Under the pieces are notes generated by a model. The model was not told where the DNA came from, did not search any database, and was given only the letters and a program-made list of their open reading frames with translations. A stretch of DNA of 64,000 nucleotides from Penicillium oxalicum (Eukaryota > Ascomycota > Eurotiomycetes > Eurotiales > Aspergillaceae): assembly GCF_001723175.1 (NCBI RefSeq), contig NC_064652.1, positions 1,054,001-1,118,000 of the forward strand, read 5' to 3'. How positions within the stretch are numbered: the stretch's first letter is position 1; every line of letters begins with the position of its first letter. Of this stretch, positions 33,706 through 44,435 are shown piece by piece. The position numbers and the translations under genes are program-made.

Positions 33706-33732
33706 TCTGCCAGGCACGACGTGCCTGGCAGA
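33706..33732. repeat. Perfect 27-bp palindrome (13-bp arms, 1-nt centre)
   Basis: The left arm TCTGCCAGGCACG (33706-33718) is exactly the reverse complement of the right arm CGTGCCTGGCAGA (33720-33732), separated by one A. It lies in gene-free DNA. Confidence 0.9.
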
Positions 33733-35397
33733 GCGAATAGCTACATCAATATCCACTGTTATGCGAGCCGCCCTAGCGCAGAGAGTGGATGGAAGAGATT
33801 CTTGTGCAATCAAAAGAATTGATAAGGAGAATGCTGCTTCGAAAGCTCGTACGGCCATGTCTTTCTTCGGTAGTGGTGAGCACGATCCAGTCCGATGCCA
33901 CGTTGATCAGTGGCCGTGGCCATGGTCGGGCGCTCGACCGGGGTTGACGTGAGGGAGGAAAAGGCTCGACCAGCGTATCGTAAAAGACGAGTGAGTCGAA
34001 CCAATGTTGCCCTGGCCCTGCCCCGTCTACTCCCAGTCGAGCGAAGTTGCCAGTCGTCAGAAGCAATGGAAGCGGGCGTGGGACCAGTGTCGGCCAGGAG
34101 GATGGACCATGTCTCGGATGGCTGCCCGCTTTCCATGGTTTCCATGGCTCATTCGCTTTACAGGTACTGTGACCGGACCCCAGCAGCACTGCATTAGTAC
34201 AGTGGCAGTCAATGTACTTCTGTCGTCTCTCGGAACATCTACCCTCCTATCGACAGATCACGTTTTCCGTTTTCTACCATCTATCCTCTGCTTTTATTCT
34301 CAGTCACGATTTTTCTTATTTCTTATTTCTAATTTTTGTGTTCTTCTCTTTTCTCTTCCACCCTCGGCGTGTGTCTGGGTTTGTTTACTTTTTGCTTCAA
34401 ATAATCAGACCCCTCTTACTGTCTTCCATGCGGTCTGGTTGAGAGGTGTCATACGTGTGCCTCATTGCCTCCTGCGGAATCCCTTAGATTCGTATAGAAA
34501 CGGAGTGGACTGATTTAAGATGAACAAATTTTATTGCTCCTCGATCCGTTCACAGATCAAATCATTGTGAGATTGAAGCGAAAAGGTTTCAACTACAGTA
34601 CTGTACAGTAATCTCCCATGGACCTGTTCATCAAGCCAAAGGGCCGGATGATCCGGATAAGTGTGAATTTTCTTTTTGTAAACATAAATGATATTGTTGT
34701 AATTATCTGGAGCTGATCTCGTCGACACTGTAGATCTCGGCTTGTGTGATTGGAAGGCGCTCGCTGATTTGGTCAGTAGTGGGAAGTCTACCGCTACTTG
34801 TTGTCTCATCCGAGGGGCAGAGGCCGCATCATTAGGCCGCTCGAAAACAGCAAGTCAACGAGAGCACCCACCGAGACTGGATCATCGACAAGAACTTGTC
34901 TTGGACTGTGAACTTCCTTTGAGAGCACAGACCTTCCTCAATTTGAATCTCATCATTACGCGAATCATGTCCCGCAAAAATTGATTAAGTAGTGGGGCAG
35001 AGGTGACAAAAACGAGGCTACAGACGTTGGAGTGGAGTTCACGCTTACTGGACCTGGCAGACCACAACAGATGCACCTAACGATGACTCCATGACCCAGT
35101 CAAAATGAACGGTCCGTGGCTTGACGGCTTGAGACCTGAGAAGAAACAACGTCATGCGCTATTTTTGAAAGGGAGCCATTTAGACATTTGAAGGAGCCAA
35201 GTGTGGTCGTCGGCCCATGGTTAGAGATCGTGAATAAGTTGCCAGAGGACTCTTTCTTTGGGTACAATGCGTTTGATTTTTGATGGAATTGACTTTAGCT
35301 TCCAAGTTTGAGGAGCTTGGGAATTAGGGCCTATTGACTCTGTCGCTATTCCGAGAAACCTGATGCTGGGGAGTTTCTTCATGGGTCATCGACCGGT

Positions 35398-37110
35398 TCA
35401 GTCGTCTTCATCGTCAGAAGATCCACTGCTCCACCCAGTCTCATAGTTCTCTCGAATTTCACCAAGTCCATGAACCATTGCTTCTCGTTCATCGACTGAT
35501 AAGATCCGCGCGGCGGTGGCCTGGAGCATCTTGATTTGTTCACCAGTGCGTGTGGAAGCGGTCAGTGCAGTAACCACACTCAACCCATCCACATTGGACG
35601 GAATACCCGAGAATAGCTCATGTGGGAAACTATCTAGAACAGGAAGACGTAGGGGGCTGCGATAACTGAGACAATGATGATAATCCAGGTCAGTAGGCAG
35701 CACAAAATGATTTGGAATGAATTCATCCCACCTCTGCAACATTGGCTCGGAGTTGTAAAAGCGCAGCTTCCGCGTGTGTCCGATATCGTTCTGGGCTGAA
35801 AATTCCCCGCTATTCCTGGGTTCACTGCCGCGATACACTTGGACTTGATTAAAAATCGTCGTTGTATCCTTGTCTGGACTCTCGTAGCTAAAATTTATGT
35901 CAAATGTGCGCCGAGGTTTTGTTGACGATTCATCATTCGTTTTGGGGGGATTGAAGGATGTTTGTAGCTCGTAAATGTTGTGTCTTCCGTCGTCCCCAGC
36001 GAGAGAGGCCTCGAAGTCATGGTATGGTCTCAAGCGAGATGGTAGAGACACCGATTCCACCACAGAACTAAGAAGCGCAGACCTTTGCCATGCTGAATGG
36101 CGATCCACACTTAGGTAGGACGGGAGTTTCTGAGGAACATCGAGAAGAGGCACATAAAGGTTAACCTGCGGTGAGATAGAAGATATCGACTTCGCCTTGT
36201 TGATGTCCTTCTTGAATTGATGGTTCTAACCACGGGTCAGCAGAAGAGACACATGCGAGGAAGCGAGTCATTGGAACGAACGCGCTGTGTCCTTGCTCCA
36301 TCTTCAATAGCCCACATCCATATACTTTTCTTCCCATACTCATCTCGCAAGCGGTCAATGTATCGCGCAGCGAACCCACCCCAGGCATCGTCGGATGTAG
36401 CGAAGATTTGAAGTGCGCGTAATTGATCGCACTCTTCTGCAAAAGGTCTGATGTCGCGATCCAGAAGGTCATGCTCCTTGTCAAGGTCGTGAAATAGGTC
36501 CTCGCCCACATTCCAATCCTCAAATGGCATGACTTGAGAATTGAGCTCATAATCATTCAATTGAACAATTGACCGCGGATGATAATAGACGCGATTGAAA
36601 TCAGACCAATATCGCACAGTCTCTGAGGTCAGTCGAGGTGCAGCTGTGCCTAGATCTAGACTTCTCTGATAGTCACTTTGGGGGATTGGGGCTTGCTGCT
36701 GTATGATCTCTTTACCATCCCTGAACCTCAGATTAGCCTCGTGAGCTTGGAAGAGGATACATAGGTTTCTCAAGCATACCACAACCCTTGGCCCGGAACG
36801 GTATCCTCCGTGAGTTGATACAGTGCATTATGCTTTCGTAATGTTCCAAAGCCGCCTTTTAGATCGTAGATGACGGTTCGGGGAGTATACGTCTCAGATC
36901 CGTCGGCTCCCACACCGGGTCGGAAATGAACATCATGGTCAACCGGAGATTCTTCATCTCCATCATACGTGAAATATGACTCCTATCAAAGGCGTGTTAG
37001 AACAATAAATTGGTACCATCAAGCACAGGATCCCCAACCTGAATATTCCAAAAATGGGTTGCTAGATAATTGGCTCGCTGACCCAGCTGAACTGTAACGA
37101 TCTCGTGCAT
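35398..37110 (-). CDS. DML1: Dml1/Misato family protein (mitochondrial DNA inheritance, tubulin-like)
   Basis: Dml1/Misato proteins carry a tubulin/FtsZ-like fold and are needed for mitochondrial inheritance and morphology. Four exons on the minus strand, 37039-37110, 36780-36982, 36282-36720 and 35398-36225, give 513 aa. The start [20 protein letters not shown] and [20 protein letters not shown] are the family signature (Misato segment II). [20 protein letters not shown] and [18 protein letters not shown] junctions follow, then the tubulin-like part ([39 protein letters not shown]). The C-terminus is acidic ([10 protein letters not shown]). Introns are 56, 59 and 56 nt. The third junction (GTTCGT donor, GTTAG acceptor) is the least certain; it is needed to reach [20 protein letters not shown] and the downstream frame. 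The gene shares a 404-bp divergent promoter region with the coiled-coil gene. Confidence 0.9.
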
Positions 37111-37514
37111 TGTGGTCAATGAAAAACCAATCTACTCCAGGCTCTGTTTCGAGGTGCAGCTAAATTCCGCATCAACCATATGCTTGAGGTCATTCTTAAC
37201 GTATGATCATTTTAGACGCGCTAAACCATGTCTGGAATAAATCACGTGATGGATAACCCCTCTTGTTTTGCGCCGCTAACGCAAAGCGGACAGACTCGAT
37301 CGTGTCCAGGGCAACAATCACCTGACCTTTCCTAAGATGGCCGTAAACAACGCTAGAGCCAACAAAGTCTAAGTTGCTGTGTCGGTGCGTCACTTTCTGG
37401 GTATCCACGCTCGTTTTCTCCCGGACAAAGACATATTTCCCCTGTCGACGACTTTATGAGCAGTTGGATATTGTTCCTCTCAAGTGCACGTTAACGTGAA
37501 CGCTAGACTCAGCG
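37111..37514. other. Shared divergent promoter region, DML1 and coiled-coil gene
   Basis: 404 bp between two start codons on opposite strands. I see no TATA box at a typical distance and no site I can name with confidence. Confidence 0.5.
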
Positions 37515-39488
37515 ATGGACTCTCCGCAGCGACCTGTCCTGAGTCCTCCGAAAATCCTACACCCGCTGTCACCCGAAAGGATGAATCAACAAACAGTACC
37601 CGCCTCTCCATCTCTGCCCACCGACCTTTTGTCGCTCCATCACAAAAATACTAAAGGAGTCTCTGAGGTTCAGGCCAAGGTCGCGTTCCTGAACAGTCTA
37701 TCACGAGGAAACAGCCCTTTGACGCACACACAATCCGCTGCCGCCAATGCCGCGTTGCAGCGCGCGATTCTCGGTCGCGAAGAGGCCGAGTCTGCATTGA
37801 TATCCTTACAAGAAGAGTATTCTGAAGCTCAGTCTCGCGAACGCCGCATCAGTGAACGACTAGAGTCTTTGTTGGAGGAACTCCACGCGGCCAAGGAGCG
37901 CCAAGCGCACGAGCGATCGATTTTCGAAAAAGAGATCCGCAAAGCGCGCAAAGAAGCCTTCCGTGCAAGCTCAACTCTCGTCAAACTACAAGAAGAATTG
38001 AAGCAGTCAAAATCCGAGACCAAGGCACTCAAAGATGAGGTCAATACCGAGCGAGAATCCAAAGACAGGGCAAAGCAGGAAGCGTTCGAGCGCGCGTACG
38101 CTCTGGCCGGTCTTACCGAAGAACTCGAAGAATTGAAAGGACAATTGCGATCTCTGGAAGCCGCCAACCGAATGAGCGCTCGGGAAGCTCGAGCTCATCA
38201 GACAAGGATTGCGAACTCAGGTCGAATCTCCATCACTGAGGGCGACCTCGCTTTCTTGATAACTCCCCGCCGCCCTAAGCGCGCTGCTGTGGGATCGGTC
38301 AAGTCCCCAGCGTTCGACACCAATGCGGGAGATTTGGTCGAAGCTACTCCACCAAAGCGACAGCGCCTTTCTGAGTGTACAACAGCAGTTGAGACCGAGG
38401 AAGTGACCCCAGATGCTTCGCTCTGCAATACGAACAACGATGAAATTGAGGATTTGCGCGATGAGCTGGAGTACGAGCGCCGTCGCCGCGCCGAAGCCGA
38501 AGAGATGATTCACTTCATGAACATCGAATGTCAGTTTCAACGGTGCTCGTGCCGTATTGCCGAAAGCCAAGGCCGTCCTTATATCTATGATGCCGAGTAT
38601 TACGAGCAGGTACAGAAGCCTCACGTCGAAACCAACGCCGGTATTGGGCAGAATGATTGCCCGGCCCACGTCGAGGCTCAGCACGAAGCAGTTGTTTGCT
38701 ATCCCGAATCAAGCCATACACCGAGTGTCGAACCTCCATCTCATTTGAGTGGCCACGTCGATGGGACCTCTGACGCCGACTCTATGGCCGAGCCAAATAT
38801 GAAACCCGAGCCAATCGAGCCCCCGGAGAAGATGAGAATGCCCGAGGAGCCGCTTGTTACGTTCTCCCCGGAGACAGGGACTTTTAAAACATTCCCCTCG
38901 CCTCTTCGCAGCAACATTCCACCTCACAAGGCCGTATCACCAAGGATACCCGAGCAGCCAGTCTTCAATCCCGCTGGGAAAAGCTGGAGGGACCCAGCGC
39001 CACCATCCGCTTACCCCCCTGAAGACTCATCTCATTCTAAGTTAACAAGCGACTCTCGAACCGCCCACGTTGCCCATGCGGATGGTGCATTTGATCTACC
39101 TAAAGTCTCCAGACCGCCTGCGGAAATCAGATCATCAAGACCCGCAGAAAGAGATCCACATGTCTCACAAACAACATCCAAGCGAGTTCCGCTTCGTTCG
39201 GAAATTGAGCATCGCACTTCAGATTCTTCTGGTATACTTCCTGACACCCCGGTCAGTCGGGAGTATGCCCTCGCACAGATCGCTGCCCGCCGCGATCGTG
39301 CCCGCAGCAAGCAACGCTCTGTCAGCGCAAACGAGGCCTCTGGACGCAAGATCCCACTCACTGGGAGCGGTACAATAACTTCTGGCCGTGCTCCAAGACG
39401 CATGCCCAATTTACGGCCAGAGGCCAGATCAGAGAAAGACCTGGCAGAGCGACGGGACTTGAGTGCCCCCATGCGGATGTACCAGTAA
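37515..39488 (+). CDS. Coiled-coil protein of unknown function
   Basis: A single exon encodes 657 aa. Residues 1-60 are Pro/Ser-rich (SPPKILHPLSPERM), then VQAKVAFLNSLSRGNSPLTH. A long charged heptad-type coiled coil runs from about residue 80 to 240 (ERRISERLESLLEELHAAKE, TEELEELKGQLRSLEAANRM). A conserved-looking block GRISITEGDLAFLITPRRPK follows, then a second short coiled coil (ELEYERRRRAEAEEMIHFMN) and a small Cys pair (CQFQRCSC). The last half is disordered and rich in Pro and Ser, ending with a basic segment (IAARRDRARSKQRS). There is no enzyme motif. Such a protein could act in the cytoskeleton, spindle pole or nucleus, but I cannot name it. Its divergent pairing with DML1 may only mean shared chromatin. 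Confidence 0.8.
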   Translation: MDSPQRPVLSPPKILHPLSPERMNQQTVPASPSLPTDLLSLHHKNTKGVSEVQAKVAFLNSLSRGNSPLTHTQSAAANAALQRAILGREEAESALISLQEEYSEAQSRERRISERLESLLEELHAAKERQAHERSIFEKEIRKARKEAFRASSTLVKLQEELKQSKSETKALKDEVNTERESKDRAKQEAFERAYALAGLTEELEELKGQLRSLEAANRMSAREARAHQTRIANSGRISITEGDLAFLITPRRPKRAAVGSVKSPAFDTNAGDLVEATPPKRQRLSECTTAVETEEVTPDASLCNTNNDEIEDLRDELEYERRRRAEAEEMIHFMNIECQFQRCSCRIAESQGRPYIYDAEYYEQVQKPHVETNAGIGQNDCPAHVEAQHEAVVCYPESSHTPSVEPPSHLSGHVDGTSDADSMAEPNMKPEPIEPPEKMRMPEEPLVTFSPETGTFKTFPSPLRSNIPPHKAVSPRIPEQPVFNPAGKSWRDPAPPSAYPPEDSSHSKLTSDSRTAHVAHADGAFDLPKVSRPPAEIRSSRPAERDPHVSQTTSKRVPLRSEIEHRTSDSSGILPDTPVSREYALAQIAARRDRARSKQRSVSANEASGRKIPLTGSGTITSGRAPRRMPNLRPEARSEKDLAERRDLSAPMRMYQ

Positions 39489-40445
39489 CGAAGGCTCAAA
39501 ATGGCGTGATGTTTATTCCACATCCATACAGATGTGTTGACTGCCTTGTCAGAATCTGCTCGTCTTTGATCCTTGTCTTTATCATCGTTTGGAATGAAAA
39601 TACCCCGGCGCAGGCGCGTTGACATTCTTCTGGTTTCCTATCTACTGACGTTACACTCTCACTCTTTTTTCCACTTTATTTGCTTGCATTCAGAACGCGT
39701 GGCGGCAATGCCGGTGCATTTGGTCTATGATTTCGGGCCTCGGCGTTTGATGATTTTCTCTCCGCGATTCACGGAGACCTATGACAGGTCTCTACTACAT
39801 GAAACATGTCGTCGAATATCTTTCCACGCTTGTATACTTTCTTCCTCCATTTCCTTTGTCATGTTGACTTTTCACCATCTATACATACTCCTTGAAACCA
39901 TCATTTATGAAATGGGACTCGAACTGCTCCTTTTACTTTCCGTCTCGACTTGTAGAGCCTCGGCGTGAATTCTCCGTCTTACATCTCTCCTCTCGACTTT
40001 GGCCTGCTGATACCAAGTAGTGAATGTCCCTTTCAGATTGAGAATGTTGTGTGCAGAAGGCTCGTAGCACCAATTGAATGATTCTAGGATATCCTATCCA
40101 GGGCTGCAGCCGCCCATGTGATATGGTCTCCAACAAACAGAGACATCTATCGGTGGGTGCAATAAGTTGCTCTTCGCGACAAGTCATTCCACTAATGACC
40201 TGGAGACTCGCCCCGGATTTCGCCACCTTACACCAAGCTTTCACCACCGGTGCTAGGTTTTTGATTGACCCATCCGGCTCACAGGGAAGATACAACTACG
40301 GTCTTGGGTTAGACAAGCCTAGATTGTAGTCAAATGAATGAAACTGAGATTATCGGCACCGGGCCAGATTATCCATCATTGAAGGTAGCACTATACTCTC
40401 ACATCAATAGAAATTCCTCGACAGCCCAATCAAGTCCGGGCGCAA
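39489..40445. other. Intergenic between convergent genes
   Basis: The 3' sides of the coiled-coil gene (plus) and the DUF4484 gene (minus). It contains T-rich segments and short unsupported open frames. No gene is seen. Confidence 0.55.
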
Positions 40446-42693
40446 CTACAGTATGGAAATTCCACAGCATCGGATCCGCGCACTATCAACGTGAGCAGAT
40501 CGACCCCACCATAGAGAGACCAGCTCTTGAACGAAAATACGATCAGTGGCGCTCCAGACGTCAAGGCCCATATCTGCCATATCTGCAATGGTGATGGTGA
40601 TGGGATCATCGGAATTGTCAAACTCATGACTTGATCTGCTCTCGGTATGATTTCCATGTGATCTTTGCCGAAGCAGCGGGGTGCTACCGTCGTCGCCACC
40701 GGTCGACACTCGCGACACGGAACGTGAGGTCTCTCCGCCGTCAGCTGTCATATCGTCAAGATACGGTGTGTCGATCTCCGGGTCATCCGTCTCGTCGCGA
40801 CCCTGACCGCCGCTATCGTGGCGGGCGATTGCCCCCGCCAGAGTGAAGAAGATCTGAGAGGTGAGTCGGCGGAAGTAGGCGACCAGCGCAACTTCGGGGG
40901 CATCCTGACTCTGATCCTCGGGCGACATCGATTGGCGATGGAAGTTGGCGTCGGGATAAGCAATGCTTTCCACACTGGCCAGGAGCCTTGCGTCTTGTTC
41001 TATCTGATGCTCCTCTTCGTCCTCCGAGAGCCCGTCGCGAGCTTCACCGGCAGAGGCCCACCAGATAAAAGAAGTGTAGGCGAGTCGGGTCCAAGAGAGC
41101 GGCTCAACCACGGCGCTCGACGAATAGGTTGAATCGGCATCGCTCTCGATCGAGTCCATCGAGCCAGAGAGATCCTGAGAGAATTTGCGTAAACCTCTGC
41201 GGAGCATGGCGTAGCGACGCGCGTCGCGTTGCGTCGCTTTGAGGCTGGCGCCTTGGTATGTACTGTGTTTTGTACCAGAGTGATCGGCTAGAGTGATTTT
41301 CGGAAATGCGGGCTCGTTGGCTTGCTGGGAATGGGCGGGAGGCATGGTCACGAGGACATCGTACAGGTCTGGCTTCATACTCAAAACGCTATCAGTCGAA
41401 CAGGCAATCCAACTCGGATCCTTTTCCGAGTTGAGTGTACTCCGCGAGGTGTCGTATGAGGCCAAATTTGGGATATCATGAATGCCCACGTTAAACAATG
41501 GGCGGGGTCGCAACGGCAGAAGATTGTCCGCCGGAAGCACCTGCAGAAGGGAGTTTGGCAGAGAGGCCAGAAGCGAAAGGTCATACACTAGACGGACTGT
41601 CAGTTGGGGCGGCAAAAGTAAACCATTTATCTGTCAATTTCCCATACCATAGTTGCAAGGAGTCTGCACCGGTGCTTCAGTCATCACCAAAATGCGCTTA
41701 CGCAAGAGCGCGGCCCTGTGAAGAGGGAATACAAGGGGTCCTAAGGTCTCGATGAAACTCGGAAGCGACGAAGCTGGATGAAACGGAGTCAATGCCGGTC
41801 GAGCATTCTCTAACACCATTGCATCACTGAAAGCGCGGCTTTGGCGCACAGTTGGCCTGTCACCTGAGCGAACGCGCTGATTGATGGGTGACTCGATAGG
41901 CGACTCCATCACAGCAGCGTCAGAGCCCCCGATTCTGAAAGCCTCCCAGTATTCCGAGAGCAAAGATTCATCTGTCATATCTGACGAGTATTTCCTGTGC
42001 CATGCCAAGCGGTCAATTCTCGGGTAGTCATCCACCGCAGCCCTGCTGGTTCACGTACTGCGCCAACTCCCTCAATCGAGGTGCATGCCTCCAGCTCTTC
42101 CCCAATCGACCTGAACTGCGCGGAACCAACACCCCCACCGCAAACATCTTCGCATTGCGCTCGGCCTCCTCGGCGGGCTGGTTCAGGAAGGCGCTGATCC
42201 CGGCATATTCTTCGTGAACGAAATAACTACCATGGGAGAAACTTCTCGTTAGCGCGAGCCAATGATAAGGTGCAAGGTGTCACCGTAGTCCAGATTTGAC
42301 AGAGGGAAACCAACATCAAGTCCTCGCGAACATTGTGCAATCCTGATGGTAACGACTTATATTCCACGACTCCCTCGACCTCCACTATGCGCTCCATGTG
42401 TCAGCTTTGCGCGAAACAGCGATTGTGAATCTGTCACAGCAGCCAAAAGGGGATAGATTCTCACCACCCGGAGCAGTCCGCTTCCAAGAGATCACATATC
42501 TATATAGTGGGAGTTGTCTGTCAGCTCATCTAGTTCTTTGGTCGCTCGTCTGGGGATCGGAATAAGAATCCATGACTGACCCGGTCCTGATGTCGAAGCG
42601 GATGACGAACAAAGCCGCAATTCCCGGGGGCGACTCCATGGAAGCGCGCGGAATTTCAATAGCAGAGGGCTTTCTGGGAGTATCGAGGGGCAT
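40446..42693 (-). CDS. DENN-related DUF4484/LCHN (DENND11-like) protein
   Basis: Six exons on the minus strand, 42581-42693, 42465-42499, 42315-42384, 42059-42226, 41648-41994 and 40446-41587, give 624 aa. Joining them yields a continuous LCHN-type N-terminal half: IAALFVIRFDIRTGYVISWK, VEYKSLPSGLHNVREDLIYF, VHEEYAGISAFLNQPAEEAE, AVGVLVPRSSGRLGKSWRHA and LRELAQKYSSDMTDESLLSE. Then come ETLGPLVFPLHRAALLRKRI and the C-terminal DUF4484 region (NVGIHDIPNLASYDTSRSTL, KDPSWIACSTDSVLSMKPDL, VEPLSWTRLAYTSFIWWASA). DENN-fold proteins act as Rab exchange factors or trafficking adaptors; that role here is inferred from the family. Introns are 81, 80, 88, 64 and 60 nt. The many small exons mean that only the last large exon is obvious as an open frame. 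Confidence 0.88.
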
Positions 42694-43407
42694 GTTGAGT
42701 AATGGTCACTTGTGGACGCGCCATCTAAAAAGGGAATCGGAGAATTGCGGCCTGTCGGGCTGGCAGGTTTCCTTGGAGGGTCGGGGAAGGCGGGAGATCG
42801 GACACAAAATGCGGAGACTGCCAGCTGCTGGCCCTGCGACGGTGTTGCGGCGGCATGTGGTCGGAGCTAAGCCGCTTCAAGGATGATACTCCGTTCACTT
42901 GGATTTATTCATCACTGATGTCATGTTGCTATTGAAGCGAGGTACGAATGCTGAAATAGATCGATAAATATGATACGCATTGGGCGACCGATCATATATG
43001 TCCTCTTCTATCAACTTCAAAGCCATGAGCAGTTGGTATCATGTCTTGACGGGGGTCTCCTGTTGCCTCATTGGTCGAGATGGCCCGAATCTATCCACAT
43101 AAGGTTGCCATGCCAGACAGGGGAAGTCTGATAAGTGGAACAAGAGTGACCCTTTCGGGAGCGGTTCTCGGAGCTTCCAATGCATACCTGCAGCCCCTTC
43201 CGTGGACAATTTTAGCCAGCCCTGTTGACTTGGTAACGATCTATATTGATCTAGCTCTGTCAAAAATCAAGTCAGGATAACCCACACGACAGTGTTACCT
43301 CGGCCCCACCATCAAGTAGCTTGATTTTTGCAAATCAAGTAGGAACCTTGAGAGACAAGACCATTCAGGAGGATCGTCCGGGTCATTTCGTATATCCCAA
43401 CACCACG
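42694..43407. other. Intergenic, divergent promoter region
   Basis: 714 bp between the DUF4484 gene (minus) and the EBP-family gene (plus). The EBP frame is open upstream of its chosen ATG to 43321. No regulatory site or extra gene is clear. Confidence 0.5.
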
Positions 43408-44435
43408 ATGGGTGATAATTCGCAAGATCACCCTTACTACCCTCTTGGAGCTGGTATTTCGGGTTATTCACCAAATGAGCTCTCGACTGTTGGACTGCTG
43501 ATCAAAGCCGGTGGAGGGTGTGCGGTGTTGCTTGGCTTGACGTTCACACTGGTCTCCTATACGCGGCCGAAGCTGCGTGTCAATGATCGAATTGCAGTCC
43601 TCTGGTTTGTACTATGTACGTGACATCTTTTCTCCGGCTTTCGAGTTGCCAAACCAAGACATCAGCGATGCGTGAGAGCACGGCATCGTCAATGATTGTC
43701 AACCCTAGACTGACGACAGAATTCTGCCAGCTGGCACGATGCACTGCTTCTTCGAGGGCTACTTTATGATCAACCATCAAAAGATGGCCTCGGCCCAGGA
43801 TCTCTTTGGTCAGCTGTGGAAGGAGTACGCTCTTTCCGACTCGCGATATATGACATCGGACACACTGGTTCTATGTATGGAAACGATGACAGTGGTACGT
43901 GGGGTGACTGTTTACAGTGACGAACTTTGCAGTGGATAGAGAAACGGCCAACAATCTCTGTCTCTCAAATGGACAACCGAAAACAGTCTGATGGAGTACG
44001 TGTTTCGAGGACCGATCTAACGCATCTTGTCTTCTCACTTTTAGTTGATATGGGGGCCTCTGTGCCTTTGGGTAGCTGTCCTGATCACAAAGCACAGTTC
44101 ATTGCGCCATCCTATGCAACTCCTCGTTTGCCTGAGCCACCTATACGGAGATAGCTTGTACTACGCCACTAGCCTGTTCGATCACTATGTGAACGACATA
44201 TCGTACTGTCGGCCCGAGGGTTACTACTTCTGGTTGTACTATTTCTGCATGAATTTCATCTGGATCGTCGTCCCGTTTTGTGAGTCGATCAGATTGAAGC
44301 CCATTGCGAGAATTACTGATAAGCTAATCCGCGGGATGGGGTCCACCAACAGACTATCTTCTCCAGAGTATTCGGACGCTTTCGACTGCGGTTCGGTTTC
44401 AGCAGGAGTCCATTTCCCTGCGCAAATCTACTTAG
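43408..44435 (+). CDS. EBP (emopamil-binding protein) family, sterol delta8-delta7 isomerase-like
   Basis: Four exons, 43408-43615, 43731-43894, 44045-44279 and 44353-44435, give 229 aa, close to human EBP (230 aa). The multi-pass EXPERA-fold membrane protein shows the family residues: MHCFFEGYF (catalytic-type His and Glu), ASAQDLFGQLWKEYALSDSRY, LCMETMTVLIWGPLCLWV (second Glu), HLYGDSLYYATSLFD, and YYFWLYYFCMNFIWIVVPFY (Asn and Trp in the last helix). The final intron (GTGAGT donor at 44280, CAACAG acceptor ending 44352) replaces a read-through tail with YYLLQSIRTLSTAVRF, which fits the family better. Intron 2 (150 nt) contains an in-frame open stretch that could be a cryptic exon, but direct joining aligns exactly with ETITxxxWGP of the family. 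The start MGDNSQDHPYYP is preferred over an upstream in-frame Met. True substrate unknown. Confidence 0.88.

Larger units (their letters stand above)
31160..35397. other. Gene-poor 4.2-kb interval
   Basis: This lies between the GPI-protein gene start and the DML1 stop, both on the minus strand. It contains a possible decayed coding segment (32465-33014), a perfect 27-bp palindrome (33706-33732), a C/T-rich promoter-like tract (about 34240-34440) and a 12-bp palindrome TACTGTACAGTA near 34605. I find no intact gene. Confidence 0.5.

Noticed and set aside
18911..40375. Shared word TCGGCACCGGGCCAxATT near 18912 and 40353 as a dispersed repeat
   Set aside because: One match of about 17 nt with a mismatch is within chance for 64 kb, and the flanks do not match.
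43931..44029. Extra exon (frame beginning WIEKRPTISV) within EBP intron 2
   Set aside because: Inclusion would put about 33 residues into the ETxTxxxWGP segment, which is continuous in the family. Direct joining aligns exactly.
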